Made by a program: the position numbers and the translations under genes. Positions 9,350 to 17,865 of a stretch of 64,000 nucleotides of DNA are shown in pieces (positions within the stretch are counted from its first letter, which is position 1; every line of letters starts with the position of its first letter). The DNA is from an uncultured Collinsella sp. GTDB taxonomy: Bacteria > Actinomycetota > Coriobacteriia > Coriobacteriales > Coriobacteriaceae. The stretch spans positions 7,747 to 71,746 of the forward strand of contig CAUBOH010000010.1 in assembly GCA_958437495.1 (NCBI GenBank), in the 5' to 3' direction. Below the pieces are notes generated by a model. It saw nothing but the letters and a program-made list of their open reading frames with translations, had not been told where the DNA came from and made no database searches.

Positions 9350-9589
9350 ATGAGTGATAACACCAAGCATCTCGCAAAGAAGTGCGTCAAGGACGCGGGG
9401 CCGTGCCTCGTGCTGTGCCTTGCCGGTGCAGCGGTCGCGCTGCTGGCTGTTCTGGGGCCGTTCGACGTGTTCCGAAGTGCCGTCTCTCTACACATTTGCA
9501 TGGCCCTTGCCGGCGCCATGATGACCGGCGGCGCGCTCGATCTGGTTTTTTGGGTGCTTGACCCGTTTGGATGGAAGAACGAGGGGTAA
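9350..9589 (+). CDS. Small membrane protein, unknown function
   Basis: A 79-residue product starting MSDNTKHLAKKC, with two hydrophobic stretches (about residues 18-38 and 47-67) and a short charged tail ending WKNEG. The topology suggests a two-helix inner-membrane protein. AAGGAG sits at a good distance before the ATG at 9350, which is preferred to an ATG at 9311 without a site. I do not recognise a family. It lies alone between the terminator of the ATPase gene and the metallophosphoesterase gene. Confidence 0.6.
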   Translation: MSDNTKHLAKKCVKDAGPCLVLCLAGAAVALLAVLGPFDVFRSAVSLHICMALAGAMMTGGALDLVFWVLDPFGWKNEG

Positions 9590-9674
9590 GCCCTAAGGGA
9601 TGGAAGGGCTGGAACGGTTGGCTTAGTGATCGTGCAGAATGCGGGCTAGCGACTTACAGGGAAGTGGTGATCCG

Positions 9675-10400
9675 ATGACGGTCTATGTGACGGGCGATAT
9701 TCACGGCGGCGTCGACATGCAAAAGCTGCGCGACTGGGATCTTGGGGATAGTTTGACGAGCGACGACTATCTCATCATCGCGGGCGACTTTGGCTTTCCG
9801 TGGGATTTCTCTGCCGAGGAATGTGCCGACATCGCTTGGCTGGAGTCGCGCCCCTATACCGTGCTATTCGTCGACGGCAACCACGAGCGTTTCGATCACT
9901 GGGCGGAGCGACCCATGGAGTTGTGGCACGGTGGGCTGACGCAGCGCCTGTCGGATGCCTCTCCCATACGGCGCCTGACGCGTGGCGAGGTTTTTGAACT
10001 CGATGGCTCAACGATCTTTACCATGGGCGGTGCCACGAGTGTTGACAAGGAATACCGCATTCCGTATTCCAGCTGGTGGCCGCAGGAGCTGCCGGACGAG
10101 CGCAACTTTGAGGAGGCACGGACAAAGCTCGACAGCGTGGGCTGGAAGGTCGACTACGTAATCACTCACACCTGCTCCACGCGCATGCTTTCGTCCACGC
10201 TCTATCCGGCGTCCGGCTGGAATTGCCCCGCGGTTGATCGGCTTACAGCGTTTTTCGATGAGCTGGAAGATCGCCTGGACTACAAGCGCTGGTACTACGG
10301 CCATTTTCATCGCGACGCCAACCCGGCCGAGCGTCACACCGTGCTCTACGACTGCATCGTTCGCCTGGGCGACGAACTCCAGCCCTGGGATGTTACGTAG
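9675..10400 (+). CDS. Metallophosphoesterase (calcineurin-like)
   Basis: A 241-residue protein with the dinuclear-metal phosphoesterase motifs in order: GDIHG near residue 7, GDFGF near 38, GNHE near 70, a histidine in VITHTCS and GHFH near the C-terminus. It should hydrolyse a phosphomonoester or diester in the cytoplasm; the substrate is not deducible. The ATG at 9675 begins MTVYVTGDIHGG, which places the first motif at the usual distance from the N-terminus, so it is preferred to the in-frame ATG at 9639. The gene converges with gluQRS, with 15 bp between stops. Confidence 0.88.
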   Translation: MTVYVTGDIHGGVDMQKLRDWDLGDSLTSDDYLIIAGDFGFPWDFSAEECADIAWLESRPYTVLFVDGNHERFDHWAERPMELWHGGLTQRLSDASPIRRLTRGEVFELDGSTIFTMGGATSVDKEYRIPYSSWWPQELPDERNFEEARTKLDSVGWKVDYVITHTCSTRMLSSTLYPASGWNCPAVDRLTAFFDELEDRLDYKRWYYGHFHRDANPAERHTVLYDCIVRLGDELQPWDVT

Positions 10401-10415
10401 CGGCAAGGCGTTTGA

Positions 10416-11426
10416 CTACTCGGCCGTTATGGTGATGTTTTCCCGGTGCGCGCAGATAACATCCCAGCTAAAGTGCTCGACCAATTGCTCGGCAGAGCGC
10501 GGCGTGGCGTCCGGCGCGATGCCAGTTTGCCCGGCGAGCCAGCCCAGCAGTGCCTCGGGTGTGCCAAAGCGGGCGCGGAGCTCGCCCAGGTCCAAATCGC
10601 GGTCGCGCTTGGAAAGGCGGCGGCCGTCCGGCGACATGAGCAGCGGAATGTGCGCGTAGCGCGGTGTGGGCAGCCCCAGCAGATGCTGTAGGTAGATTTG
10701 GCGGGGCGTGGAGCCCAGCAGGTCGCATCCGCGTACGATCTCGGTGACTCCCATGGCGGCGTCATCGACCACCACGGCCAGCTGATAGGCAAACACGCCG
10801 TCGCTGCGGCGCACCAAAAAGTCGCCGCACTCGGTGGCTAGTGCCTCGCATTGGGCCCCGTACGTGCGGTCTACGAATTCGACCACATCGTCTGCGAGGT
10901 TGTCGACGGCGGGCACGCGCAGGCGCGTGGCCGGGGCGCGCAGGGCACTGCGGCGGGCGACCTCTTCGGCAGAAAGGCCTCTGCAGGCGCCGCGGTAGAT
11001 GGGCGTGCCGTCGCTGGCATGCGGCGCGCTTGCGGTGTGGAGCTCGGCGCGCGTACAAAAACAGGGGTAGGTGAGGCCGGCGTCCTGCAGCTGGTGTAGG
11101 GCGTCCTCGTACAGATCCAGGCGATCGTGCTGGTAGTAGGGGCCTTCGTCCCACTCCAGCCCCAGCCAGGCTAGGTCGTCGATGAGCTGGGCGGCAAGTT
11201 CCGGGCGCTTGCAGCGATCGTCCAGATCCTCGATGCGCAGCACGATGCTGCCGCCCTGACTGCGGGCCGAAAGCCACGAGCACAGACAGCTGAACACGTT
11301 GCCCAGGTGCATGCGGCCCGATGGCGACGGGGCAAAGCGCCCCACGACGGCCGCGGGGACGGAGGCGGGCTGCGTCGTTGGCGCGTCCGCGGCGGGCGTT
11401 GCTATGTTGCGTGCGTTGATATCCAT
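10416..11426 (-). CDS. gluQ: Glutamyl-Q tRNA(Asp) synthetase
   Basis: A 336-residue class I synthetase catalytic domain: FAPSPSGRMHLGN holds the HIGH-type motif (about 40-43), LRIEDLDDR follows, and RRLSKRD is the KMSKS equivalent. The CFC...YRGAC pattern matches the zinc site of the GluQRS family. There is no anticodon-binding domain, which separates it from full GluRS (about 480 residues). The known role is to glutamylate queuosine in tRNA(Asp). The N-terminal 26 residues before the catalytic core are longer than usual. The ATG at 11426 has no ribosome binding site but sits 7 nt after a TATACT box, suggesting leaderless translation. Confidence 0.88.
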   Translation of the reverse strand: MDINARNIATPAADAPTTQPASVPAAVVGRFAPSPSGRMHLGNVFSCLCSWLSARSQGGSIVLRIEDLDDRCKRPELAAQLIDDLAWLGLEWDEGPYYQHDRLDLYEDALHQLQDAGLTYPCFCTRAELHTASAPHASDGTPIYRGACRGLSAEEVARRSALRAPATRLRVPAVDNLADDVVEFVDRTYGAQCEALATECGDFLVRRSDGVFAYQLAVVVDDAAMGVTEIVRGCDLLGSTPRQIYLQHLLGLPTPRYAHIPLLMSPDGRRLSKRDRDLDLGELRARFGTPEALLGWLAGQTGIAPDATPRSAEQLVEHFSWDVICAHRENITITAE

Positions 11427-11433
11427 GCGGACG

Positions 11434-11439
11434 AGTATA
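11434..11439 (-). promoter_or_regulatory. -10 element of gluQRS, probably leaderless
   Basis: The minus strand reads TATACT at 11439-11434, seven bases before the ATG at 11426, so transcription would begin at or next to the start codon. No good -35 hexamer was found. Confidence 0.45.
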
Positions 11440-11935
11440 GCGCGGGGCACGGTAGGGAAGGCGTTGCCGTGGCTCGCAAGTTGGCGGCGCTGCGCATTGC
11501 GCACGGTGGGCCTGCAGCTCAACGTCTCGATCGCCGCACGCCGACTCGGCCTTATACACGACAGAAACCCCGGCAGCTCTTCGCAACTGCCGGGGTTTCC
11601 GCGGAAAAGGGGGACATGATCCTCGAGCGAACGGCAAAGGGGCAAACCGTTTTCGCTCAACTGCTTTATGCCCTTCGACCACAGGCTCAAACAGCGTATG
11701 CCGCGCCCACACAAAGCCGCTACACCTGTGATGGAGCTGTGAAGTGGTGTCTATCGTTGATGCAGGCCGTGCCAAAGAGTGTCCCAAATTGTCGGCAGAT
11801 AAGGAACGTCCCTAAGTGCCAGACTCGGGTGGGACTTTTGTCCCATTTGACGTTCCGTTGGCCCAGATATTCGTCATGTGTGCCCGCAAACGTGGGACAA
11901 TGGCGATGTTGGTTTTACAGATAAAGGATGTGCCT
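11440..11935. other. Intergenic region between divergent gluQRS and the DUF2207 gene
   Basis: About 500 bp without a convincing gene. It holds a perfect 13-bp hairpin (arms 11564-11576 and 11587-11599, GAAACCCCGGCAG and its complement) with no T-tract on either strand, a degenerate copy of the GGAACGTCCC palindrome family near 11791-11820, and a small GGGAC/GTCCC hairpin near 11833-11847. The promoter of the DUF2207 gene must lie near its right end. Confidence 0.5.
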
Positions 11936-13882
11936 ATGAACGCCCCCGTTGCCAATGCCTGCCGGCAGCGCCGCTTGTTTGCGCGATTCGCTTCCACCTG
12001 TGCGCTCGTCGTACTTGCATTGTTGCTGCTGCCTGCCGCCGCACACGCCGACGGCTACTCCATGACCCAAACCTATATCGGTGCCACGGTCGAGGCCGAT
12101 GGATCGCTGACCGTTGTCGAGGGACGCCAGTTTGATTTCGACGACGACATCAACGGCGTGTTTTGGGAGATCAATACGGGCACCAACCAGCAGGGCGGCA
12201 CGGCGGGCGTTGACGTGCTGAGTGTCGAGGAAGAGGACACCGCGTTTAACAAGGTCGACAGCGCAAACAAAGGCGACGACGGCGTTTACACGGTGGAACA
12301 GTCCGACGATGGCGTGAGAATCAAGGTATTCAGCCCTCACGAGAGCGGCGACAGCGCGATCTTTTACGTGAGCTACACCATGACCGGTGCGGTTATGAAC
12401 TGGTCCGATACCGCCGAGCTCTACTGGAAGTTTGTGGGCGACGGCTGGTCTGCGGATTCCGATGATGTCGAGATGGAAGTGTACTTCGCAAATGCCGCCG
12501 CCGGGACGGCGGCCGTCAAGGGCGATAACTTCCGCGCATGGGGCCACGGTCCGCTGACGGGCGACGTGTCGCTCGATGCGGACGAGCCCATGGTCACCTA
12601 TACCATTCCCTGCGTGCATCAGGGCGAATTCGCCGAGGCACGCATCGCCTTCCCCGGCGACTGGGTGCCGCAGCTTGCCGCTTCGGGCGAGGAGCGCATG
12701 TCAACGATCCTGAGCGAAGAGAAGGAATGGGCCGACGAAGCTAACGCCCGTCGCGCTCACGCTCGCATGATTGCCAATGTGCTTGCCGCGCTAAGTGTTG
12801 TCGCGGCGGTCGCCTTTACCGGCACAATCGTTGTGCTCAAGCTACGCAGGCCCAAGCCCAAGCCGCTCTTCCAAGACGAGTACTTCCGCGATGTGCCCTC
12901 CGTCGACCATCCCGCGGTGCTTGCAGCTCTTATGAGCTGGAACAACGTGCCCGATCAGGCATATATCGCCACGCTGATGAAGCTGACCGACGACCGCGTG
13001 ATCAAGCTGGAAGAAGCGACCGAGGCCAAGAAGAAGGGCCTGCTCCGTCGCGAAAAAGAGGAGCATACGTATCGCATCACGGTGACTGACGAGGCCTGGA
13101 AGGCTGTCAAGAAGGACGGCATCGATCGCGATGTGCTCAAGGTCTTCTTCGCCGGCGTTAAGCCCGATAAGGACGGAGTCCGTTCGCGCACGTTTAGCGA
13201 GCTGGAGGAGTACGCTAGCGAGCGCACCACATCTGTTGGCGACAAGCTCGAGGACTATCAGAGCACGGTTAAGGGCAAGCTGGAGGCGCGCGAGTTTATC
13301 GCATCGGATGGCACTATCGCGATGGTGGCCGGCCTGGTTCTCGGCATCATCATTGTCTTTGGCATTCTGGGCTCTCTGATCTATACCGACTTTGCGGACG
13401 CCAACGTCGGCGCCGCTATGATCTCGATTCCCGTCACGATCGTGGGCTTTGTCCTGAGCTGCACCTTCCGCCGTTACACGCCGGAGGGCGCCGAGGTGGC
13501 GGCTCGCTGCAAGGCGCTCAAGCATTGGCTCGAGGACTTTACGCGCCTGAAGGAGGCTATCCCCAGCGACCTGATCTTGTGGAACAAACTGCTGGTGATG
13601 GGTGTTGCCCTGGGCGTTTCGAAAGAAGTGCTGCGACAGCTGGCCGAGGCCGTGCCTGCGGATCTGCGCAACAGCGACGATTTCTACGACAACTACCCCT
13701 GCTACTGGTGGTATTACCATCACTACGGCAACGAGTCTCCGCTCGATTCGTTCAACGATGTGTATCACGAGACCATCCGCGAGCTGGCTTCGAGTTCCGA
13801 TAGCTCGAGCGGCGGCAGCGGCGGCGGCTTTTCCGGTGGCGGCGGTGGCGGCGTCGGCGGAGGCGGCGGCGGAACGTTCTAG
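11936..13882 (+). CDS. DUF2207 domain-containing membrane protein
   Basis: A 648-residue protein. An N-terminal signal peptide ends around AAAHA (residues about 15-38). An extracytoplasmic DUF2207 domain follows, with VEADGSLTVVEGRQFDF and an NGVFWEI stretch; then come a membrane helix near residue 280, a cytoplasmic region, two further helices near 460-510 and a Gly/Ser-rich C-terminus (GGSGGGFSGGG type). This is the usual layout of the DUF2207/YciQ-like family, whose function is unknown. The ATG at 11936 has AAAGGA upstream and gives a normal signal peptide; an in-frame ATG at 11816 would add about 40 unlikely residues. It is followed by a MITE-like element rather than a standard terminator. 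Confidence 0.82.
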   Translation: MNAPVANACRQRRLFARFASTCALVVLALLLLPAAAHADGYSMTQTYIGATVEADGSLTVVEGRQFDFDDDINGVFWEINTGTNQQGGTAGVDVLSVEEEDTAFNKVDSANKGDDGVYTVEQSDDGVRIKVFSPHESGDSAIFYVSYTMTGAVMNWSDTAELYWKFVGDGWSADSDDVEMEVYFANAAAGTAAVKGDNFRAWGHGPLTGDVSLDADEPMVTYTIPCVHQGEFAEARIAFPGDWVPQLAASGEERMSTILSEEKEWADEANARRAHARMIANVLAALSVVAAVAFTGTIVVLKLRRPKPKPLFQDEYFRDVPSVDHPAVLAALMSWNNVPDQAYIATLMKLTDDRVIKLEEATEAKKKGLLRREKEEHTYRITVTDEAWKAVKKDGIDRDVLKVFFAGVKPDKDGVRSRTFSELEEYASERTTSVGDKLEDYQSTVKGKLEAREFIASDGTIAMVAGLVLGIIIVFGILGSLIYTDFADANVGAAMISIPVTIVGFVLSCTFRRYTPEGAEVAARCKALKHWLEDFTRLKEAIPSDLILWNKLLVMGVALGVSKEVLRQLAEAVPADLRNSDDFYDNYPCYWWYYHHYGNESPLDSFNDVYHETIRELASSSDSSSGGSGGGFSGGGGGGVGGGGGGTF

Positions 13883-13990
13883 CGAGCGCTTGCTTTGGGG
13901 TGGATCTTTCTGGGCGGTTGCCAGGGAAGATTCATCCCATTTTTGTGCATCGAAACGGGCCAAACTTTCCGCTGAGGACCTTCGCGCAAG

Positions 13991-14228
13991 GGGCAGTGGA
14001 CAAAAAATGCTAAATATGAGTACTGTTGCTGCGATGGTCGCATATGTTCGCACATAATAATGGGCCTCTAATGAGAGTATTTCTCGTTAGGAGTCCATTT
14101 TATTGAACATTTGGGGAGCTACGTCAGCACGTGCAGCTGGTTGTCACGCCTACAAGCCTCAAAAATACCCCAAATCGCTGCTACTAAAAAGGTAACAGTA
14201 CTCATATTTGATGTTTTTTGACCACAGC
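13991..14228. repeat. MITE-like element, copy A
   Basis: About 238 bp bounded by imperfect terminal inverted repeats of about 38 bp. The left end (13991-14028) and the complement of the right end (about 14190-14228) share CAAAAAA, then AAATATGAGTACTGTT. The same ends bound copy B at 54067-54292, while the interiors differ. There is no transposase. An internal hairpin around 14071-14093 (CTAATGAGA/TCTCGTTAG) adds structure. It sits directly 3' of the DUF2207 gene. Confidence 0.75.
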
Positions 14229-14280
14229 CATTTGCAGACCCTCTAGGCTACTCATTGGGGACAGACTTAAATGACCAGTC

Positions 14281-14325
14281 GTTGGGGATCAGTCATTGGG
14301 GACGTTCTTAAATGACTAGGTGTGG
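14281..14325. repeat. Dispersed palindromic repeat (GGGGACGTTCTT type)
   Basis: AGTCATT...AAATGACT flanks GGGGACGTTCTT just 3' of the minus-strand acetyltransferase gene. A near-identical copy is at 38443-38470, and related larger palindromes are at 45919-45976 and 48344-48399. Confidence 0.6.
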
Positions 14326-14334
14326 CTGCTGGGC

Positions 14335-14976
14335 CTAGACAGTTAGGTCGAGTTCGTAGAGGAAACTTTCGCGCGGCATGGCGTGGCGGCGTTCCTCGCG
14401 GTTGGCGCGGTGCGTGGCGGTGCGCTTAAAGCCGTGCAGCTCGTAGAACTTCCACGAGCAGTTGGAATCGGTGTACAGGTGTGCGCTGGTCGCTCCGCAC
14501 GAGGACAGATGTGAGATTGCGGCGTCGAGCAGCACCGATCCCACGCCCAGGCCGTGGACGTCAGGGTCGACGGCGAGCAGCGTGACCTCGTTGTCATGCG
14601 GCAGTGGGCTTTTCTCGAGCAGGCGGTTGTTGGTTCGAATGGTGGCGCGCACAAACGAGAGGTACTCGGCGCATGACTCGGGTTCTAGCTCACGCATCTG
14701 CGACAGCAGTGCACGCTCAGTATCCATCCAATGTTCCCTGACGGCGGTGCCGGAGCTCTGTCCCGCACGCGCAAGCGAAATGCCGCGCGCCTCGCCATCT
14801 ATAACTGCAACCTGCGAAAACGTCGAGGAAGAAAGGCAGTAGGCAAGATCGCACGCGGCTTCGAGGCGGTTGTACTCATCGTTATCCGAGTTGTTGTGCC
14901 AAAGCTGCTGCAAGATCAGCGCGATGGCGTCGAAATCTTCGGTATCAAACGGTCGGTAGAGAACCCGCGAGACCAT
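14335..14976 (-). CDS. GNAT family N-acetyltransferase
   Basis: A 213-residue protein with the acetyl-CoA-binding motif A as LLAVDPDVHGLGVGSVLL around 130-147 and motif B near HLYTDSNCSWKFYELHGF, the classical GNAT fold signature. The N-terminal half (RPFDTEDFDAIALILQQLW) is typical of the fold. The acceptor substrate cannot be read from sequence. It is transcribed alone and divergently from purH. Confidence 0.85.
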   Translation of the reverse strand: MVSRVLYRPFDTEDFDAIALILQQLWHNNSDNDEYNRLEAACDLAYCLSSSTFSQVAVIDGEARGISLARAGQSSGTAVREHWMDTERALLSQMRELEPESCAEYLSFVRATIRTNNRLLEKSPLPHDNEVTLLAVDPDVHGLGVGSVLLDAAISHLSSCGATSAHLYTDSNCSWKFYELHGFKRTATHRANREERRHAMPRESFLYELDLTV

Positions 14977-15253
14977 GGTGCCTCTTTCTATTGCGGATGC
15001 ATATCGAGCACAGTTCTACCACGCCATTGGCATCTAATTATGGTGCCCCTGTGTTTCATCAACTCACCGTGCCCAGTGGCGCTCCTGCAACCCCCGCTCG
15101 CAAACTTTTTCTGCACAGCCGTGCGTTGCGGGGTGCAACGTCGCGCTCGATGCGCTACATTGAATCAGTATTTTCAATGCCGCTGCGCGAGCGCTGCAGA
15201 TCGACGTATCACCGACTCACAGAGCACGGCGGCGTACCAGACAGGAGGACTGC

Positions 15254-16861
15254 ATGGGATCTGATGTGAAGATCGCACGCGCGTTGATCTCGGTTACCGA
15301 TAAGACGGGCGTCGTCGATTTCGCACGGACGCTGGTTGACGACTTTGGCGTCGAGATCATCTCTACGGGCGGCACGGCTCGTGCCATCGAGGACGCGGGC
15401 GTTCCCGTAACCCCCATCGAGGAGTTCACGGGCTATCCCGAGATGATGGACGGCCGCGTCAAGACGCTGCATCCCAAGGTTCACGGCGCGCTGCTGGCCC
15501 GTCGCGATTCCGAGCAGCACATGCAGGAGGCCGCTCAGCACGGCATTAAGCTGATCGACCTGGTCGTCGTCAACCTGTACGAGTTCGAGAAGACCGTCGC
15601 CAATCCCGAGGTTACCTTCGCGGATGCCATCGAGCACATCGACATCGGCGGTCCCTCCATGCTGCGCTCTGCCGCCAAGAACGCCGCGAGCGTTACCGTT
15701 ATCTCCGACCCGGCCGACTATGATGCCGTCCTGGCCGAGATGCGCGAGACCGGTGGCTGCACCACGCTTTCCACCCGTCGTCGCCTGCAGGTGAAGGTCT
15801 ACCAGACCACCGCCGCCTACGACACGGCTATCTCCCGTTGGCTTGCCGCCCAGGCAAGCGACGTGGCGGACACCTCTGCCAAGCTCGAGATCTCGCTGGA
15901 GAAGGTCGACGACCTGCGCTATGGCGAGAATCCTCAGCAGAAGGCCACGGTCTACCGCTTTGCCGAGGGCTGCGAGAACACCGCGAGCTCGCAGTTCCCG
16001 CTCGTGGGCTCCGAGCAGATCCAGGGCAAGCCACTCAGCTACAACAACTATCTGGATGCCGATGCCGCCTGGAACCTGGTCCGCGAGTTCGACGAACCGG
16101 CCTGCGTGATTCTCAAGCATCAGAACCCCTGCGGTTCCGCCGTTGCCGAGGACATCACGGCAGCCTACGACCGCGCCTTCGCCTGCGATCCCAAGAGCGC
16201 CTTTGGCGGCATCATCGCCTGCAACCGCGAGGTTCCTTACGAGCTCGTTGAGCATTTTGCCGACGAGAACAAGCAGTTCGTCGAGGTCATCATTGCCCCG
16301 AGCTACACCGATGAGGCGCTCGAGCGCATGGCCAAGCGTCCCAACCTGCGCGTGCTGGCTACCGGCGGCGTGGACCACGGCGCCCAGGTGGAGCTGCGCT
16401 CCGTCGACGGCGGCATGCTGGTGCAGGAAGTCGACCACGTGACCGAGGATCCCGCGACCTTTACGTTCCCCACCGACCGCAAGCCCACCGACGCCGAGAT
16501 GGCCGAGCTCGAGTTTGCCTGGAAGGTCTGCAAGGGCGTTAAGTCCAACGCCATCCTGGTTTCCAAGGGTAAGGCCGGCATTGGCATGGGCCCCGGTCAG
16601 CCCAACCGCGTGGACTCTGCGCTGCTTGCCTGCGAGCGCGCCGAGGACTTCTGCGAGCGCGAGGGCGTGGAGAAGGGCGGCTTTGCCTGCGCAAGCGACG
16701 CGTTCTTCCCGTTCCGCGACAACGTCGACGTGCTTGCCGAGCATGGTGTGACCTGCATTATCCAGCCCGGCGGCTCCAAGCGCGACGACGAGAGTATCCA
16801 GGCCTGCAACGAGCATGGCATCGCAATGGTCTTCACCGGTGCTAGGCATTTCCGTCACTAA
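15254..16861 (+). CDS. purH: Bifunctional AICAR formyltransferase/IMP cyclohydrolase
   Basis: At 535 residues this is full length for PurH, which performs the last two steps of IMP synthesis. The N-terminal MGS-like cyclohydrolase domain shows ALISVTDKTG, STGGTARAIEDAG and VKTLHPKVHG. The transformylase domain shows ILKHQNPCG near 286-294 and DPKSAFGGIIACNREV. The ATG at 15254 follows ACAGGAGGACTGC. No other purine gene is adjacent. The gene is followed by a long imperfect hairpin and then a T-tailed terminator. I see no purine riboswitch in the 277-bp upstream gap. Confidence 0.96.
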   Translation: MGSDVKIARALISVTDKTGVVDFARTLVDDFGVEIISTGGTARAIEDAGVPVTPIEEFTGYPEMMDGRVKTLHPKVHGALLARRDSEQHMQEAAQHGIKLIDLVVVNLYEFEKTVANPEVTFADAIEHIDIGGPSMLRSAAKNAASVTVISDPADYDAVLAEMRETGGCTTLSTRRRLQVKVYQTTAAYDTAISRWLAAQASDVADTSAKLEISLEKVDDLRYGENPQQKATVYRFAEGCENTASSQFPLVGSEQIQGKPLSYNNYLDADAAWNLVREFDEPACVILKHQNPCGSAVAEDITAAYDRAFACDPKSAFGGIIACNREVPYELVEHFADENKQFVEVIIAPSYTDEALERMAKRPNLRVLATGGVDHGAQVELRSVDGGMLVQEVDHVTEDPATFTFPTDRKPTDAEMAELEFAWKVCKGVKSNAILVSKGKAGIGMGPGQPNRVDSALLACERAEDFCEREGVEKGGFACASDAFFPFRDNVDVLAEHGVTCIIQPGGSKRDDESIQACNEHGIAMVFTGARHFRH

Positions 16862-16867
16862 GCAGGG

Positions 16868-16988
16868 AGGTGGCGCTGCGGCTTGCCCAGCCACCGCACC
16901 TTGCCGTTCATTCGTCGCTCGCGTACCCAAGTACGCGTCGCTCCTCTTTCACGGCAATCTGCGGCACCTGGGCAACCCTCGCCGACCT
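16868..16988. repeat. Long imperfect inverted repeat 3' of purH
   Basis: Two arms of nearly 60 bp meet at CCAA (16926-16930). Shared blocks include CGCGTAC, TTGCCGT, CCGCA and TTGCCCAG; I judge arm identity at roughly three quarters by eye. There is no T-tract, so this is a structural repeat rather than a plain terminator. Confidence 0.6.
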
Positions 16989-17060
16989 GTTAGGTTGACT
17001 GGGGAGGATGGGATGTTATCTCGTCCCCTGGACTGGCCTCGCTTCTAAAATAATCTCTGC

Positions 17061-17096
17061 AAAAGACGGTCGCTCCGTTTGGAGGGCCGTCTTTTT
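17061..17096 (+). terminator. Rho-independent terminator
   Basis: AAAAGACGGTC pairs with GGCCGTCTTTT around GCTCCGTTTGGAG-derived loop sequence and ends in TTTTT. It closes the purH transcript just before the promoter (TATAAG at about 17099) of the next gene. Confidence 0.8.
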
Positions 17097-17112
17097 GGTA
17101 TAAGAGGACGGA

Positions 17113-17847
17113 ATGACTAACACGAAAGGTATGACCATGCCCCAGATTGATGATGCCGAGCTGTTTGGCAATGCCGAGGATCAGCGTGCGTACGAGGACT
17201 TTTGCGCCAATCAGGAGGCGGTCGAGAAGTTTACGCTCGACAAGCCCGCGCTTGTCTGCCGTTGGCGCATGTCCAACAAAAAGGTGCCCATGCTCAACCG
17301 CCACATCCGTGCGCTATCCGAGCGCTTGGTGCAGGGTGAGCCGCTTACCCATAACATGCTCAGCTGGGCTAAACAGCACGTTGAGTGGTCGCTTGCCGAG
17401 GGCGATTACACCGCGCGCGACGGCGTACTCATGCTGGTGATCGACATCAACGGCAATGCCGCCATGACGGTGGGGGAGTACGAGCCGCTGGCCGATACGT
17501 CGGCCAAGGCGCTGCGTGCCCGTTCTGCCGAGGCTCGCTCCGAAGCCGACGAGACCGGCGTGGCGCCCGAGCTGCTCGCCGCCGTCAACAACGGCGAGCT
17601 TGCCTTTGTAGCGCCGGCGGACGAGTGCCTGTGCGGCACGGCGACGCTCATCGAGCAGTTGGCCCAGACCAAGGGCATCACGGTCACGCGCGTAGACATC
17701 CCCGCACAGCTTAAGGGCGCGCTGTTTCTGGTGAGCGACGAGCACGGCGTGGTCCCCGCAACCGAGACGGATGCCGCCGAGGCCGACGCCGCCACGGTCG
17801 CCTTCTTCGCCGAAGGCTATGAAAAGCTCCGCGCCCGCCGCTCCTAA
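17113..17847 (+). CDS. Hypothetical protein
   Basis: A soluble 244-residue protein starting MTNTKGMTMPQIDD, rich in Ala and Glu, with no signal peptide or membrane helix. I recognise no domain. The middle (MLVIDINGNAAMTVGEY) and the CLCGTATLIEQLAQTKGITVTRV stretch suggest an alpha/beta fold, and the latter loosely recalls the end of fold-type IV PLP enzymes; that is only an impression. AGAGGACGG precedes the ATG at 17113. It converges with the PucR gene with 18 bp between stops. Confidence 0.7.
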   Translation: MTNTKGMTMPQIDDAELFGNAEDQRAYEDFCANQEAVEKFTLDKPALVCRWRMSNKKVPMLNRHIRALSERLVQGEPLTHNMLSWAKQHVEWSLAEGDYTARDGVLMLVIDINGNAAMTVGEYEPLADTSAKALRARSAEARSEADETGVAPELLAAVNNGELAFVAPADECLCGTATLIEQLAQTKGITVTRVDIPAQLKGALFLVSDEHGVVPATETDAAEADAATVAFFAEGYEKLRARRS

Positions 17848-17865
17848 CCTCAAGGCGGGGTGGGC

